A stretch of DNA of 64,000 bases, from positions 90,257 to 154,256 of the forward strand of contig JACRJO010000025.1 of assembly GCA_016219985.1 (NCBI GenBank). Direction: 5' to 3'. A program made the position numbers and the translations under genes. The DNA is from Sphingobacteriales bacterium. Its GTDB lineage: Bacteria; Bacteroidota; Bacteroidia; Chitinophagales; Chitinophagaceae. Below are positions 52,803 to 62,109 of this stretch, in pieces (the first letter of the stretch is position 1; each line of letters begins with the position of its first letter). The notes beneath the pieces were generated by a model that saw only the letters and a list, made by a program, of their open reading frames with translations, made no database searches and was not told the origin of the DNA.

Positions 52803-54485
52803 ATGGCAGACAATCAGTATGATGCAATTGTGGTGGGATCGGGTATCAGCGGTGGCTGGGCCGCAAAAGAATTAACGGAAAAAGGGCTGAAGGTCCTTTT
52901 ACTGGAACGGGGACGCAACATAGAGCATATCAGGGATTATGTGAATGCCGCTAAAGAGCCCTGGGAGTTCCCGCACCGGGGATTAATGCCCACGCAGCAG
53001 ATGATCAGCGACTACCCGGTACTGAAAAGGGATTATCCCCTGAACGAAGTGGTCCTCGATTACTGGGTGAAAGACAAGGAATGCCCATATACCGAAACAA
53101 AACCCTTCTCCTGGTTCCGGGGTTACCAGGTGGGCGGCCGTTCCCTGACCTGGGGGCGCCAGAGCTACCGGCTCAATAAATGGGATTTTGAAGCAAACCT
53201 GAAAGATGGTCATGGTACCGACTGGCCGATCCGTTATGAGGATATGGCATCCTGGTACAGTTATGCAGAACGCTTTGCCGGAATACAGGGCAATAAGGAC
53301 GGACTTGACGTATTGCCCGATGGCGATTATATGCCCCCGATGGAACTGAATTGCGTGGAAAAAGATGTGGCCGCAAAAATTAAAGCCTATTACAAGGATA
53401 CCCGGCACATGATCATCGGCCGCAGCGCCAATATCACACAGCCGCATCATGACCGGACCAATTGCCAGTACCGCAACCGCTGCTGGAGGGGTTGCCCCTT
53501 TGGGGCCTATTTCAGTACCCAGTCGGCGACCCTGCCGGCCGCTATGAAAACGGGTAACCTGACCCTGCGTCCTTTTTCTATTGTGTCAAAAGTATTGTAC
53601 GATAAAGACAAAAAGAAAGCCACCGGGGTGGAGATCGTGGATGCCACGGATAAAAAAACGTATGAGTTTAAAGCAAAAATTATTTTCCTCTGCGCTTCCG
53701 CTTTTAATTCTACCTGGGTCCTGATGAACTCGGCTACGGATACCTGGCCTGATGGACTGGGCAGCAGCAGCGGGGAGCTGGGGAATAACGTGATGGACCA
53801 CCATTTCCGCTGCGGGGCCGGCGGAACCATGGAAGGATACAGTGATAAATATGTATATGGCCGGAGACCCACCGGGGTTTATGTGCCGCGTTTCCGCAAT
53901 ATCCATAATGATCAGCGGGATTATGTCCGTGGTTTTGGTTACCAGGGCGGCGCCGGAAGAGGCCGGGGCGTGGAAGTGGCGGAGTTTACGATCGGTGCCG
54001 GGCTGAAGGAAGCCTTAAGCGCTCCGGATGATAACTGGCATATCGGCATCATGGGTTTCGGCGAAATGCTGCCTTATCATGAAAACCGGATCACCCTTAA
54101 TAAAAATGTGAAGGATGCCTGGGGACTGCCCGTATTGAATATGGATGTGGAGATTAAGGAAAATGAAAAGAAGATGCGGATTGACATGATGAATGACGCC
54201 AAAGAAATGCTGGAAGCCGCCGGGGTGAAAAATGTGGAGACCTATGATCATGGGTACGAAGTGGGCATGGGTATCCATGAAATGGGCACAGCCCGTATGG
54301 GTCGCGACCCGAAATCATCGGTGTTGAACAGTCATAACCAGGTCTGGGATGCGCCGAATGTATTTGTTACGGATGGCGCCTGCATGACCAGCGCTTCCTG
54401 CGTAAACCCGTCGCTGACCTATATGGCCATGACGGCAAGGGCGGCGGATTTTGCCTTTTCTGAATTAAAGAAGGGAAATTTATAA
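52803..54485 (+). CDS. GMC family FAD-dependent sugar dehydrogenase
   Basis: 560 residues. FAD motif VVGSGISGGWAAKEL (about 9-23) and LLLERG. A cysteine triad Cys221, Cys227, Cys231 (NCQYRNRCWRGCPFG) resembles the iron-sulfur region of bacterial FAD glucose dehydrogenases. The C-terminal active-site motifs are HEMGTARMG and NPSLTYMAM. No signal peptide; export probably relies on the Tat-signalled small subunit encoded next. It likely oxidises a sugar C3 hydroxyl to the 3-keto form and passes electrons to the cytochrome c at 47702. Confidence 0.9.
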   Translation: MADNQYDAIVVGSGISGGWAAKELTEKGLKVLLLERGRNIEHIRDYVNAAKEPWEFPHRGLMPTQQMISDYPVLKRDYPLNEVVLDYWVKDKECPYTETKPFSWFRGYQVGGRSLTWGRQSYRLNKWDFEANLKDGHGTDWPIRYEDMASWYSYAERFAGIQGNKDGLDVLPDGDYMPPMELNCVEKDVAAKIKAYYKDTRHMIIGRSANITQPHHDRTNCQYRNRCWRGCPFGAYFSTQSATLPAAMKTGNLTLRPFSIVSKVLYDKDKKKATGVEIVDATDKKTYEFKAKIIFLCASAFNSTWVLMNSATDTWPDGLGSSSGELGNNVMDHHFRCGAGGTMEGYSDKYVYGRRPTGVYVPRFRNIHNDQRDYVRGFGYQGGAGRGRGVEVAEFTIGAGLKEALSAPDDNWHIGIMGFGEMLPYHENRITLNKNVKDAWGLPVLNMDVEIKENEKKMRIDMMNDAKEMLEAAGVKNVETYDHGYEVGMGIHEMGTARMGRDPKSSVLNSHNQVWDAPNVFVTDGACMTSASCVNPSLTYMAMTARAADFAFSELKKGNL

Positions 54486-54566
54486 AAAGTTGCTTGGTGC
54501 AAATAAATATATTAACTCACAAAATCTGAATGCCCGCCAAACAGCGGGATGAAGGGGGATCATTAT

Positions 54567-55181
54567 ATGGACAGACGCGAACTACTCAAAACAATCGCCC
54601 TTTTAACAGGGGGTGTGGTGATCGGCGGTGAAGTTTTTTTAACCGGCTGTAAAACCGGCTTAAAGGAGGATGCCGGGTTCTCGGCCGCCCATATTGCCTT
54701 GCTGGATGAGATCGGCGAGACGATTATCCCGGCTACGAACACACCCGGCGCCAAAGCGGCTATGATCGGCGAATTCATGAAAGTGATGGTTACGGATTGT
54801 TATACCGCGAAAGAACAACAGGCTTTCATGGAAGGTATCACAGCCCTGGATGAGGCCTGCCAAAAAATGCATAACAGGAACTTTATGGACTGCAGTGCGG
54901 AGCAGCGGCATGGACTGCTGGTCAGCCTCGAAAAAGAAGCCAAAGAATTTAACCAGCGGAAAGACAATGCTGAAAAAGCAAAACGGGAAGCAGCAGAAGC
55001 TGCAAAAATAGAATTCACCGGGGAGCCGCCCCATTATTATACCCTGATGAAACAACTTACACTCTGGGGATTCTTTACTTCCAAAACAGGAATGACCGAA
55101 ACCCTGCGTCATATACCGGTGCCCGGAAAATACGACGGGGCCTACCCCTATGCAAAAGGCGATAAAGCCTGGGCTGAATAA
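54567..55181 (+). CDS. Gluconate 2-dehydrogenase subunit 3 family protein (small subunit of the GMC enzyme)
   Basis: 205 residues from the ATG at 54567 (MDRRELLKTIALLTGG); an ATG six codons upstream is possible. The N-terminus has a twin-arginine motif and ends in a lipobox-like LTGC, so export by Tat and lipid anchoring are both possible. The helical rest matches the small (gamma) subunits that carry GMC dehydrogenases through the membrane. 81 bp after the GMC stop and 13 bp before the TIM-barrel gene. Confidence 0.87.
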   Translation: MDRRELLKTIALLTGGVVIGGEVFLTGCKTGLKEDAGFSAAHIALLDEIGETIIPATNTPGAKAAMIGEFMKVMVTDCYTAKEQQAFMEGITALDEACQKMHNRNFMDCSAEQRHGLLVSLEKEAKEFNQRKDNAEKAKREAAEAAKIEFTGEPPHYYTLMKQLTLWGFFTSKTGMTETLRHIPVPGKYDGAYPYAKGDKAWAE

Positions 55182-55194
55182 AAAAATATTTTAT

Positions 55195-56073
55195 ATGCAA
55201 TACAGCAGAAGACATTTTATCAAGATCACCGGCGGCACCACAGCGGGCCTGGCGCTGGGCAGCCTGACCGGAACCTCTTTATTTGCCTGCGGAAACGCCA
55301 ATAACGCTGCGGGGGAATTTGGCATTCAATTATACACCCTGCGAGATGTGTTGCCTGCTGATCCAAAGGGAATACTGAAGCAGCTGGCTTCCTTCGGGTA
55401 CAAACAGATCGAAAGCTACGAGGGCGCCCAGGGTATGTTCTGGGGCATGTCCCCTGCTGATTTTAAAAAATACCTGGATGACCTGGGCCTGCGCATCGTA
55501 TCTTCTCACTGTGATACCAGTAAAGATTTTGAAAAGAAAGCAGCCGATGCCGCTGCCATTGGCATGAACTATCTGGTCTGCCCCTGGAAAGGACCGCAAA
55601 AATCTATCGATGACTTTAAGCGCTTCGCGGAAGAATTCAACCAGAAAGGGGAAATCTGCAAAAAGAACGGGATCCGTTTCGCATACCACAACCATGCCTA
55701 TTCCTTTCAAACCCTGGAAGGCCAGTTACCACAGGACGTGATGATGAACGGCACCGATCCTTCCCTGGTGGATTTTGAAATGGATATCTACTGGGTGGTA
55801 GCCGCCGGTATGGATGCGGAGGCCTGGTTGAGAAAATACAGGAACCGGTTCCGTCTCTGTCATGTGAAAGACCGTAGTACAAGGCCGGTGGAGGATGACG
55901 GCAAGAATTCGGTTGACCTCGGTACGGGCAGTATTAACTGGAAAAAAATGCTGGATACAGCAAAAGAAAACGGGATGCAGTACTTTATCGTGGAGCAGGA
56001 AGCCTATCCGAATGGCAGTTCCCTGGAGGCAGCCAAAACAGATGCGGCCTACATGAAAACGATGAATCTGTAG
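55195..56073 (+). CDS. Exported sugar phosphate isomerase/epimerase family protein
   Basis: 292 residues from the ATG at 55195. Twin-arginine motif SRRHFIKITGG followed by a hydrophobic stretch ending LFACG, so it may also be lipidated. The TIM barrel has the ligand stretches FAYHNHAYSF, DFEMDIYWV, CHVKDRS and FIVEQEAYP. It is a second exported TIM barrel in this operon, and a good candidate for a periplasmic 3-keto-sugar step. A terminator follows. Confidence 0.88.
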   Translation: MQYSRRHFIKITGGTTAGLALGSLTGTSLFACGNANNAAGEFGIQLYTLRDVLPADPKGILKQLASFGYKQIESYEGAQGMFWGMSPADFKKYLDDLGLRIVSSHCDTSKDFEKKAADAAAIGMNYLVCPWKGPQKSIDDFKRFAEEFNQKGEICKKNGIRFAYHNHAYSFQTLEGQLPQDVMMNGTDPSLVDFEMDIYWVVAAGMDAEAWLRKYRNRFRLCHVKDRSTRPVEDDGKNSVDLGTGSINWKKMLDTAKENGMQYFIVEQEAYPNGSSLEAAKTDAAYMKTMNL

Positions 56074-56117
56074 CGCGGATTATATTACAAATATTCTGAA
56101 TAAAAAAAATCCTGCCA

Positions 56118-56147
56118 CCTGATTTTTCAAGAAATCAGGCTTTTTTT
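56118..56147 (+). terminator. Terminator of the GMC operon
   Basis: Stem CCTGATTT/AAATCAGG, loop of 6, then C and a T7 run, 45 bp after the last gene of the operon. Confidence 0.85.
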
Positions 56148-56245
56148 CCACAAAGGACCGGTCGTTAATAATTTGGTAACATTCGTGTGCTCTAAACACA
56201 ATACCTGTACAGCACCTTTGCGCTTCATCAATTTTTTATCTGTTT

Positions 56246-59200
56246 ATGAAGCGCTTATTCTTAAATCTACTGCTCCTGTTGCTATCAGGCCTTGGACTTG
56301 GCCTGCAGGCACAGGAAACAACAGCTGAGATCCAGGGGATCATCACTGAAAAAAATGCCACCCCGCTGATCGGGGCAACGATTACTGCCATTCACCAGCC
56401 CACTGGTACGAAGTATACCACCACCACCCGTAAAGACGGCCGGTACAACCTGGCTAACCTGCGTGTAGGCGGCCCTTATGAAATCACCGCAAGCTATGTT
56501 GGTTTCAAAGAAGAAAAACAGACGGAGGTTTACCTGCTGCTCGGCCAGTCCTATAAGGCTGATTTCGGTTTGGTTTCCACCACTACTGACCTGAAAGAAG
56601 TAGTGGTAACCGCCACCCGTTCGGACAAAGTGTTCAACAAATCGAGGACCGGTTCCGCAGAAGTGGTAAACCGTCAGCAGATTGAACGCCTGCCCACCAT
56701 CAACCGGAGTATTAATGATTTTACGCGCCTGACGCCTACAGCTAACAGCAATGCCACCTATGGCACGAGCAGTTTTGCCGGACGCGCCAATTCGTACAAT
56801 AACCTTACGGTGAACGGGGCTTCCTTTAATAACACATTCGGTCTCGCTGCCGGGTTGGGTGGTCAGACCAATTCCCAGCCCATCAGCATTGATGCGCTGG
56901 ACCAGATCCAGGTAAACATCGCTCCCTATGATGTGACCCTGGGCGGGTTCACCGGTGCCGGTATCAACTCCGTTACCAAAAGCGGTACCAACCAGGTAAA
57001 AGGAACGGTGTACAGTTACTGGAAAAGCCCCGGGCTGACCGGTTTAAAAGTAGGCCCAGCCAAGCTGGCCAAACAACAATTTGATTTCAACAACCGTGGC
57101 CTGAGTGTGGGTGGTCCCATCATCCGGAACAAACTGTTTTTCTTTATCAGCGGTGAACAGGAAAGAGTCAGTACCCCGGCCACCAGCCTGGTAGCCAGCC
57201 GGAATGGTTCTTCCGGTGTGGGTATCTCCCAAGCCAAAGCGGAAGACCTGGATGCCCTGTCTTCCTTCCTGAAGTCAAAATTCGGTTACGAAACCGGTGC
57301 CTATGAGAATTATACATTCGACACGTACAGTGATAAAGTGACCACCCGTTTCGACTATAATATCAGCAAGAAGCATACCCTGAATGTGAACTATTATTAC
57401 ATGAAGTCTTACCGCAACGTGCCCCCGAGCAACAGCGGCGCTCCGAGTAATAACCGTCAGCCCAGCACCACGGCCATGCCGTTTTTCTCTTCTTCTTATG
57501 TGATCAATAACAATTTTCATATTGTGATCGCTGAGCTGAACAGCCGTTTCAGCAACAAGCTGTCCAATAAACTGCAGGTGGGTTTCAACCGCCTGCGTGA
57601 CTTCCGCAGCAGCCCCGGTGGTATCTTCCCGCTGGTGGATATTGAAAATGGCGCCGGAAGTTCCTTTACTGCATTCGGCTTTGAGCCCTTTACTGCTTTC
57701 AATAAACTCAGCACCAATACCTGGCAACTGAATGACATTGTAACGCTGTATAAAGGAAACCATACCTTCACTTTCGGTACGCAAAACACGTACAATAAAT
57801 TCCAGAATGGTTTTGCGCCCAACTATTATGGTGCTTACCGGTTCGCCAGCCTGAACGACTTCTACAACAGTGTGAACAATGGCGCGGCCAATGCCACCCG
57901 GTATGAACTGCGTTATTCCGCCCGTAAGAATGGTGAATTCCCTTATGCCGATGTATCCACCTTCCAGCTCGGGTTCTTTGCCCAGGACAAATGGAACGTC
58001 AACAATAACCTCGTGGTTACTTACGGTATCCGTGCCGACATTCCCGTCTTCAAACAAAACTTCATCGCCAATACCAATGCAGATGCATTGACTTACCGCA
58101 ACGGCGTGAAGATCAAAACAGGGGAAGCCCCCGGGACCTCCGTCCTGCTGAGCCCCCGTGCCGGTTTTAACTGGGATGTAAAGGGCGACAAGAAAACACA
58201 GGTACGTGGTGGTATCGGCGTATTCGCCGGCGCTCCTCCCTTTGTATGGATCAGCAACCAGGCCAGCAACAACGGGGTTGACTTCGGCTCATTCGTAAAT
58301 ACAAGTGGTGTGGCCTTTAGCGCGGATGTAAACGCCTACCGCCCTTCCAACGGGGTGGCCAATACCAGCTACAACCTGGCGATCACGGATAAAGATTTCA
58401 AATTCCCGCAATTGTTCCGCAGCAATATCGCGGTTGACCGCAAGCTGCCCTGGGATATCACCGCCACCCTGGAAGGAATTTTTTCCAAAGACCTGAACGC
58501 GGTATACCACCAGAATGTCAACCTGCCATCTACCGGAACAGCTTTAGCGGGTTCTGACAAACGCATCCGGTACAGTTCCGCTAAAATATACAGCGGCGCC
58601 GGCGGGGTGTCTGCCAGCAACCCCAATATCAGCGATGCGATCCTGATGACGAATACTTCTAAAGGTTCTACCTATAACGTGACCCTGCAACTGCAGCGCA
58701 ATGTGAAGAACCTGTACACCATGCTGGCTTATACCTATGGTAACAGCCGTTCTGTAAACGACGGGGGCTCTATTGCCCAATCCATCTGGAGAGACCGCGC
58801 TGTATCCGGCGATCCGAATGCCGAAGCCGTTTCTTTCTCCAACTTCTACCAGCCGCACCGCGTGATCGCTGCCGCTTATTACCGTCTTGAATATGCGAAA
58901 TATTTTGCTACTTCACTCGGCTTTACCTTTGAAGGAGCCAACGGCGGTACCGCCAGCTATACCTATAATGGCGACCTGAACGGAGACGGCCTTACCACCA
59001 ATGACCTGGTGTATGTGCCGAAAGACCAGTCTGACATTGTACTGGAAACCGTGAATGGTTCCGACCCCCGTACGGCCGGTATCATCTGGGGCCAGCTGAA
59101 TACCTATATCAACCAGGATCCTTACCTGAGCAAAAGAAGAGGACAGTATGCAGAAAGAAACGGGTTGCTCCTGCCTTTCTACAAAAGACTGGACCTGAAC

Positions 59201-59503
59201 TTTACCCAGGACTTTATGGTGAAAGCGGGCAAGAATACCAATACCCTGCGTTTTACCATGGATATCTTCAACTTTGGTAACCTGCTGAACAAGAACTGGG
59301 GTATTTCCAAAATCACCAACCGTACTTCCCTGCTGAACTTCAAGCGGGTGGAAACCGTTGGCGCCAATGCCGGCAAACCGGTATTCAGCTATCCTTACCT
59401 CGATGCAAGCAACCAGATTCCTTTGACCAGTACTTTCCAGAACAGTACCGGCCTGGGTTCAAGGTGGCAGATGCAGGTGGGTGTGCGGTATATCTTTAAC
59501 TAA
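56246..59503 (+). CDS. TonB-dependent receptor, Oar-like
   Basis: 1085 residues. Signal peptide 1-23 (LQAQ), carboxypeptidase-regulatory-like domain about 27-115 (IQGIITEKNATPLIGATI), then VVVTATR and a plug, then a large barrel ending QMQVGVRYIFN. The order and the GAGINSVTKSGTNQVKG stretch fit the Oar/OmpA-related group of receptors. The ligand is not known. It is a monocistron ended by a perfect hairpin; linkage to the upstream sugar operon is unproven. Confidence 0.93.
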   Translation: MKRLFLNLLLLLLSGLGLGLQAQETTAEIQGIITEKNATPLIGATITAIHQPTGTKYTTTTRKDGRYNLANLRVGGPYEITASYVGFKEEKQTEVYLLLGQSYKADFGLVSTTTDLKEVVVTATRSDKVFNKSRTGSAEVVNRQQIERLPTINRSINDFTRLTPTANSNATYGTSSFAGRANSYNNLTVNGASFNNTFGLAAGLGGQTNSQPISIDALDQIQVNIAPYDVTLGGFTGAGINSVTKSGTNQVKGTVYSYWKSPGLTGLKVGPAKLAKQQFDFNNRGLSVGGPIIRNKLFFFISGEQERVSTPATSLVASRNGSSGVGISQAKAEDLDALSSFLKSKFGYETGAYENYTFDTYSDKVTTRFDYNISKKHTLNVNYYYMKSYRNVPPSNSGAPSNNRQPSTTAMPFFSSSYVINNNFHIVIAELNSRFSNKLSNKLQVGFNRLRDFRSSPGGIFPLVDIENGAGSSFTAFGFEPFTAFNKLSTNTWQLNDIVTLYKGNHTFTFGTQNTYNKFQNGFAPNYYGAYRFASLNDFYNSVNNGAANATRYELRYSARKNGEFPYADVSTFQLGFFAQDKWNVNNNLVVTYGIRADIPVFKQNFIANTNADALTYRNGVKIKTGEAPGTSVLLSPRAGFNWDVKGDKKTQVRGGIGVFAGAPPFVWISNQASNNGVDFGSFVNTSGVAFSADVNAYRPSNGVANTSYNLAITDKDFKFPQLFRSNIAVDRKLPWDITATLEGIFSKDLNAVYHQNVNLPSTGTALAGSDKRIRYSSAKIYSGAGGVSASNPNISDAILMTNTSKGSTYNVTLQLQRNVKNLYTMLAYTYGNSRSVNDGGSIAQSIWRDRAVSGDPNAEAVSFSNFYQPHRVIAAAYYRLEYAKYFATSLGFTFEGANGGTASYTYNGDLNGDGLTTNDLVYVPKDQSDIVLETVNGSDPRTAGIIWGQLNTYINQDPYLSKRRGQYAERNGLLLPFYKRLDLNFTQDFMVKAGKNTNTLRFTMDIFNFGNLLNKNWGISKITNRTSLLNFKRVETVGANAGKPVFSYPYLDASNQIPLTSTFQNSTGLGSRWQMQVGVRYIFN

Positions 59504-59531
59504 GTCTGAAGCGAACGCAAATTCATAATGC

Positions 59532-59567
59532 AAAAGAGGGTTGTATCATCCGATACAACCCTCTTTT
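59532..59567. terminator. Perfect bidirectional terminator
   Basis: A 16-bp perfect stem (left arm 59532-59547, right arm 59552-59567) with loop ATCC; the stem core is GAGGGTTGTATC. A and T runs at the ends allow use by both the receptor gene and the convergent cutC. Confidence 0.92.
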
Positions 59568-59598
59568 CTATTAGCAATGTGTCCATTTTTTTATTGAA

Positions 59599-60339
59599 CT
59601 AAGCCAGGCTCTCCCGCAATGCCCTTACCTCCCCGGGATCAATGGCATTGTTCATATAGCTCTCTGCCGATCCCGAAAAACCCGGGTGGATAAACTCCAT
59701 TTTGGATGCTTCCTTCCCGCGCAGGGATGAGTGGAATTCCCGGCAGCCGGTTTTCTCAGCCAGCCATTTGATATTTTCTTTACGTAAACCACTGCCCGGC
59801 ATAATGATGATCCGCTCCTCCGCTCTTTTATTCAATTCCGCCACAAGCTCCGCCCCTTCGGGCACGGCGGGCATTTGTCCCGAAGTAAGGATGCGCTCGC
59901 AGCCAATTTCCACCAACTGCTCCAAAGCCTCAAACGGATCAAGGCAACGATCGAAAGCCCGGTGGTACGTTACTCCCAGCGGGTAGGCTGCTTCCACCAG
60001 CCGCGCAGACCTTTTTAGATCCAGGCTGCCATCCCTGTTCAGCATACCAATGACCACCCCATCGCAACCCAGTTCCTTGCACAGCTTCACATCCTGCAGC
60101 ATGATGGAAAATTCTTCATCGGTATATAAAAAATCGCCTCCCCTGGGCCGGATGATCGGGTAAAGCAATACGGGAAATGTTTCCCGGCATTGTTTAATGG
60201 TCCCGAAAGATGGCGTGATACCGCCCTCCGCCAGGTTGGCACAAAGTTCAACCCGGTCCGCCCCTCCTTCCACTGCTGCTTTTGTTGTTACAAAATCAGA
60301 TGTGGCAATTTCAATTATATATTTTTCTTCTTTTCCCAT
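59599..60339 (-). CDS. cutC: CutC family protein
   Basis: 246 residues, the normal CutC length. Motifs: GGADRVELCANLAEGG, IRPRGGDFLYTDEE, VTYHRAFDRC and ILTSGQMP. It is a TIM barrel long linked to copper homeostasis; its enzymatic activity is unclear. It is 31 bp after the glycosylasparaginase gene, so both may form an operon. Confidence 0.93.
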   Translation of the reverse strand: MGKEEKYIIEIATSDFVTTKAAVEGGADRVELCANLAEGGITPSFGTIKQCRETFPVLLYPIIRPRGGDFLYTDEEFSIMLQDVKLCKELGCDGVVIGMLNRDGSLDLKRSARLVEAAYPLGVTYHRAFDRCLDPFEALEQLVEIGCERILTSGQMPAVPEGAELVAELNKRAEERIIIMPGSGLRKENIKWLAEKTGCREFHSSLRGKEASKMEFIHPGFSGSAESYMNNAIDPGEVRALRESLA

Positions 60340-60370
60340 TGCTTAGCTTATTTCTTGTCCTGGTTTTTCT

Positions 60371-61402
60371 TTATTCGGCAAAATAACTCTTCGCCTCCAT
60401 CAGTATTTCCTGCTGCCCGTTTTTCAGTGCATATTTAAACCCGGGATGGATCGCATAAGCCCCGGCGATTCCCTTTTTATTTAAGGCCAGGAACCCCACC
60501 TGGATATTTTTTGCTTTTTCCTTTTTGATCTTCACGATCCGTTCAATCACTTTTTTGCAGGCCGCTTCCGGCGGGAGTCCCTGCCGCATCAGTTCCACCA
60601 CGGAATGCGAACCCGCCACGCGGATCACATCTTCCCCCTGTCCGGTGGCTGTGCAGGCCCCCACTTCATTGTCCACAAACAGGCCGGCCCCGATGATTGG
60701 CGAATCACCTACCCGCCCCCTCATTTTGAAACCAGCGCCGCTGGTGGTGCAGCTGCCGCTGAGATTCCCTTTTGTATCCATGGCCACCATGCCAATGGTA
60801 TCGTGGTTCCATTCCCCATTGCTGAGCCGGGCCGGGGCGAAGGGGCCATGGCCTTTGTTCTCCACGTTTATAACCGGAGGTCTGTATTCCGACTTCAGCA
60901 GCCATTCCTGGTAAGACGCTTCTGCTTCAGGCGACAATTTCTGTTCTTCCAGCGGGAATCCCTCGGCCAGGGCAAATTGCTGCGCGCCTGCACCCACCAG
61001 CATGACATGCGGTGTCTTTTCCATTACCTTTCTGGCAACGGAAACCGGGTGCTTGATCCGTTCCAGGAAGGCCACCGATCCGCAGTTCGAAAATTCGTCC
61101 ATGATGCAGGCATCAAGGGTCACAAAACCATCGCGGTCGGGGTTAGCTCCTAAGCCCACACAACAATTCCGGGAAGCTTCGGTCACCATCACCCCTTTTT
61201 CAACAGCGTCCAGCGCCCGGCCACCTTTGCCCAGGATTTCCCAGGCCGCTTTGTTCGCTTCCAGGCCGGCATCCCAGGTAGAGATCACCACGGGTTGGCC
61301 TTTCAGGGCTTCATTGATATTGCTTCCCACTGCCTGTTTATTAAAAAACAGGCCCAGTGAGCCCCATGCCGATACCTGGATGAACTTTCTGCGGTGAACC
61401 AT
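60371..61402 (-). CDS. Exported N4-(beta-N-acetylglucosaminyl)-L-asparaginase
   Basis: 343 residues. Signal-like N-terminus (RRKFIQVSAWGSLGLFF) with a twin-arginine-like start. Nucleophile Thr202 begins the mature beta subunit in HDTIGMVAMD; the HD|TIG autocleavage site is intact. The substrate stretch GRVGDSPIIGAGL and CTATGQGE also match glycosylasparaginases. It cuts the GlcNAc-Asn bond of N-glycan remnants in the periplasm; an isoaspartyl peptidase activity is less likely. Confidence 0.92.
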   Translation of the reverse strand: MVHRRKFIQVSAWGSLGLFFNKQAVGSNINEALKGQPVVISTWDAGLEANKAAWEILGKGGRALDAVEKGVMVTEASRNCCVGLGANPDRDGFVTLDACIMDEFSNCGSVAFLERIKHPVSVARKVMEKTPHVMLVGAGAQQFALAEGFPLEEQKLSPEAEASYQEWLLKSEYRPPVINVENKGHGPFAPARLSNGEWNHDTIGMVAMDTKGNLSGSCTTSGAGFKMRGRVGDSPIIGAGLFVDNEVGACTATGQGEDVIRVAGSHSVVELMRQGLPPEAACKKVIERIVKIKKEKAKNIQVGFLALNKKGIAGAYAIHPGFKYALKNGQQEILMEAKSYFAE

Positions 61403-61489
61403 TGTTTATTCTTTAATGTCTTCGAAATTAGCAGTTTCCGGTCCATTTTCCGCAAAATTCGGGTTTAACGAAATGATAAGAAAGATTTT

Positions 61490-61520
61490 TTGATGTTTAA
61501 ACATTGATTTAATAGCTTTG
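61490..61520 (+). promoter_or_regulatory. Consensus Bacteroidota promoter of the FMN reductase gene
   Basis: TTG (61490-61492), a 20-base spacer, then TAGCTTTG (61513-61520), an exact TAnnTTTG. Transcription should begin about 61526, 13 bp before the ATG. This is the best promoter match seen in the window. Confidence 0.75.
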
Positions 61521-61538
61521 TGGTCTAAACAACAAAAA

Positions 61539-62096
61539 ATGAAAATAGAGATCATCTCCGGCAGCCCGAGAACCGGTAGTATAACCAAAAGAATGGCGCT
61601 GCACCTGAAAAACTGGTTTGCTCAGAATACCCCCCACGAAACGAATATTATTGATATGAAAGACTGGTCCCTTCCTCCTGTACAGTCCGTCTGGGTTTCA
61701 GCAGACAAAGCCCCGCTGGAATTCCAGCCCCTGGCAAAAAGAATTTTTAATGCCGATGCATTTATACTGGTGACCCCGGAATACAACGGGAGTTATTCCC
61801 CGGCCATGAAAAACCTGCTGGATCATTTCCCGAAACAGTTACACAAGCCGTTTGGCATTGTAACGGCATCTCCCGGGGCCATGGGCGGAATGCGGGCTGC
61901 CCAGCAATTATTATTACTGGTACCGGCCCTGTTTGGAATTGCCTCCCCGCATATGCTGATCACTCCGTCGGTGGACAAGAAATTCAGCCCGGACGGGGAC
62001 CTGCTGGATGAAAGTTTTCAGCAAGCCGTACATTCGTTCAGCACAGAATTCCTCTGGTTGTCAGAAAAATTAGTACCGGAAAAAATAACCGCCTGA
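61539..62096 (+). CDS. NADPH-dependent FMN reductase family protein
   Basis: 185 residues from the ATG at 61539. FMN-phosphate motif SGSPRTGSITKRMA (about 7-20), the TPEYNGSYSPAMKNLLDH loop and SPGAMGGMRA. It is a flavodoxin-like quinone or azo reductase. Followed after 13 bp by a pirin gene, so the two are likely cotranscribed under the promoter at 61490-61520, as an oxidative-stress pair. Confidence 0.92.
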   Translation: MKIEIISGSPRTGSITKRMALHLKNWFAQNTPHETNIIDMKDWSLPPVQSVWVSADKAPLEFQPLAKRIFNADAFILVTPEYNGSYSPAMKNLLDHFPKQLHKPFGIVTASPGAMGGMRAAQQLLLLVPALFGIASPHMLITPSVDKKFSPDGDLLDESFQQAVHSFSTEFLWLSEKLVPEKITA

Positions 62097-62109
62097 TAAA
62101 GGAGTCATC

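Noticed and set aside
56213..56220. CACCTTTG as promoter of the Oar-like receptor
   Set aside because: It deviates from TAnnTTTG at the first base and has no TTG at a suitable distance.
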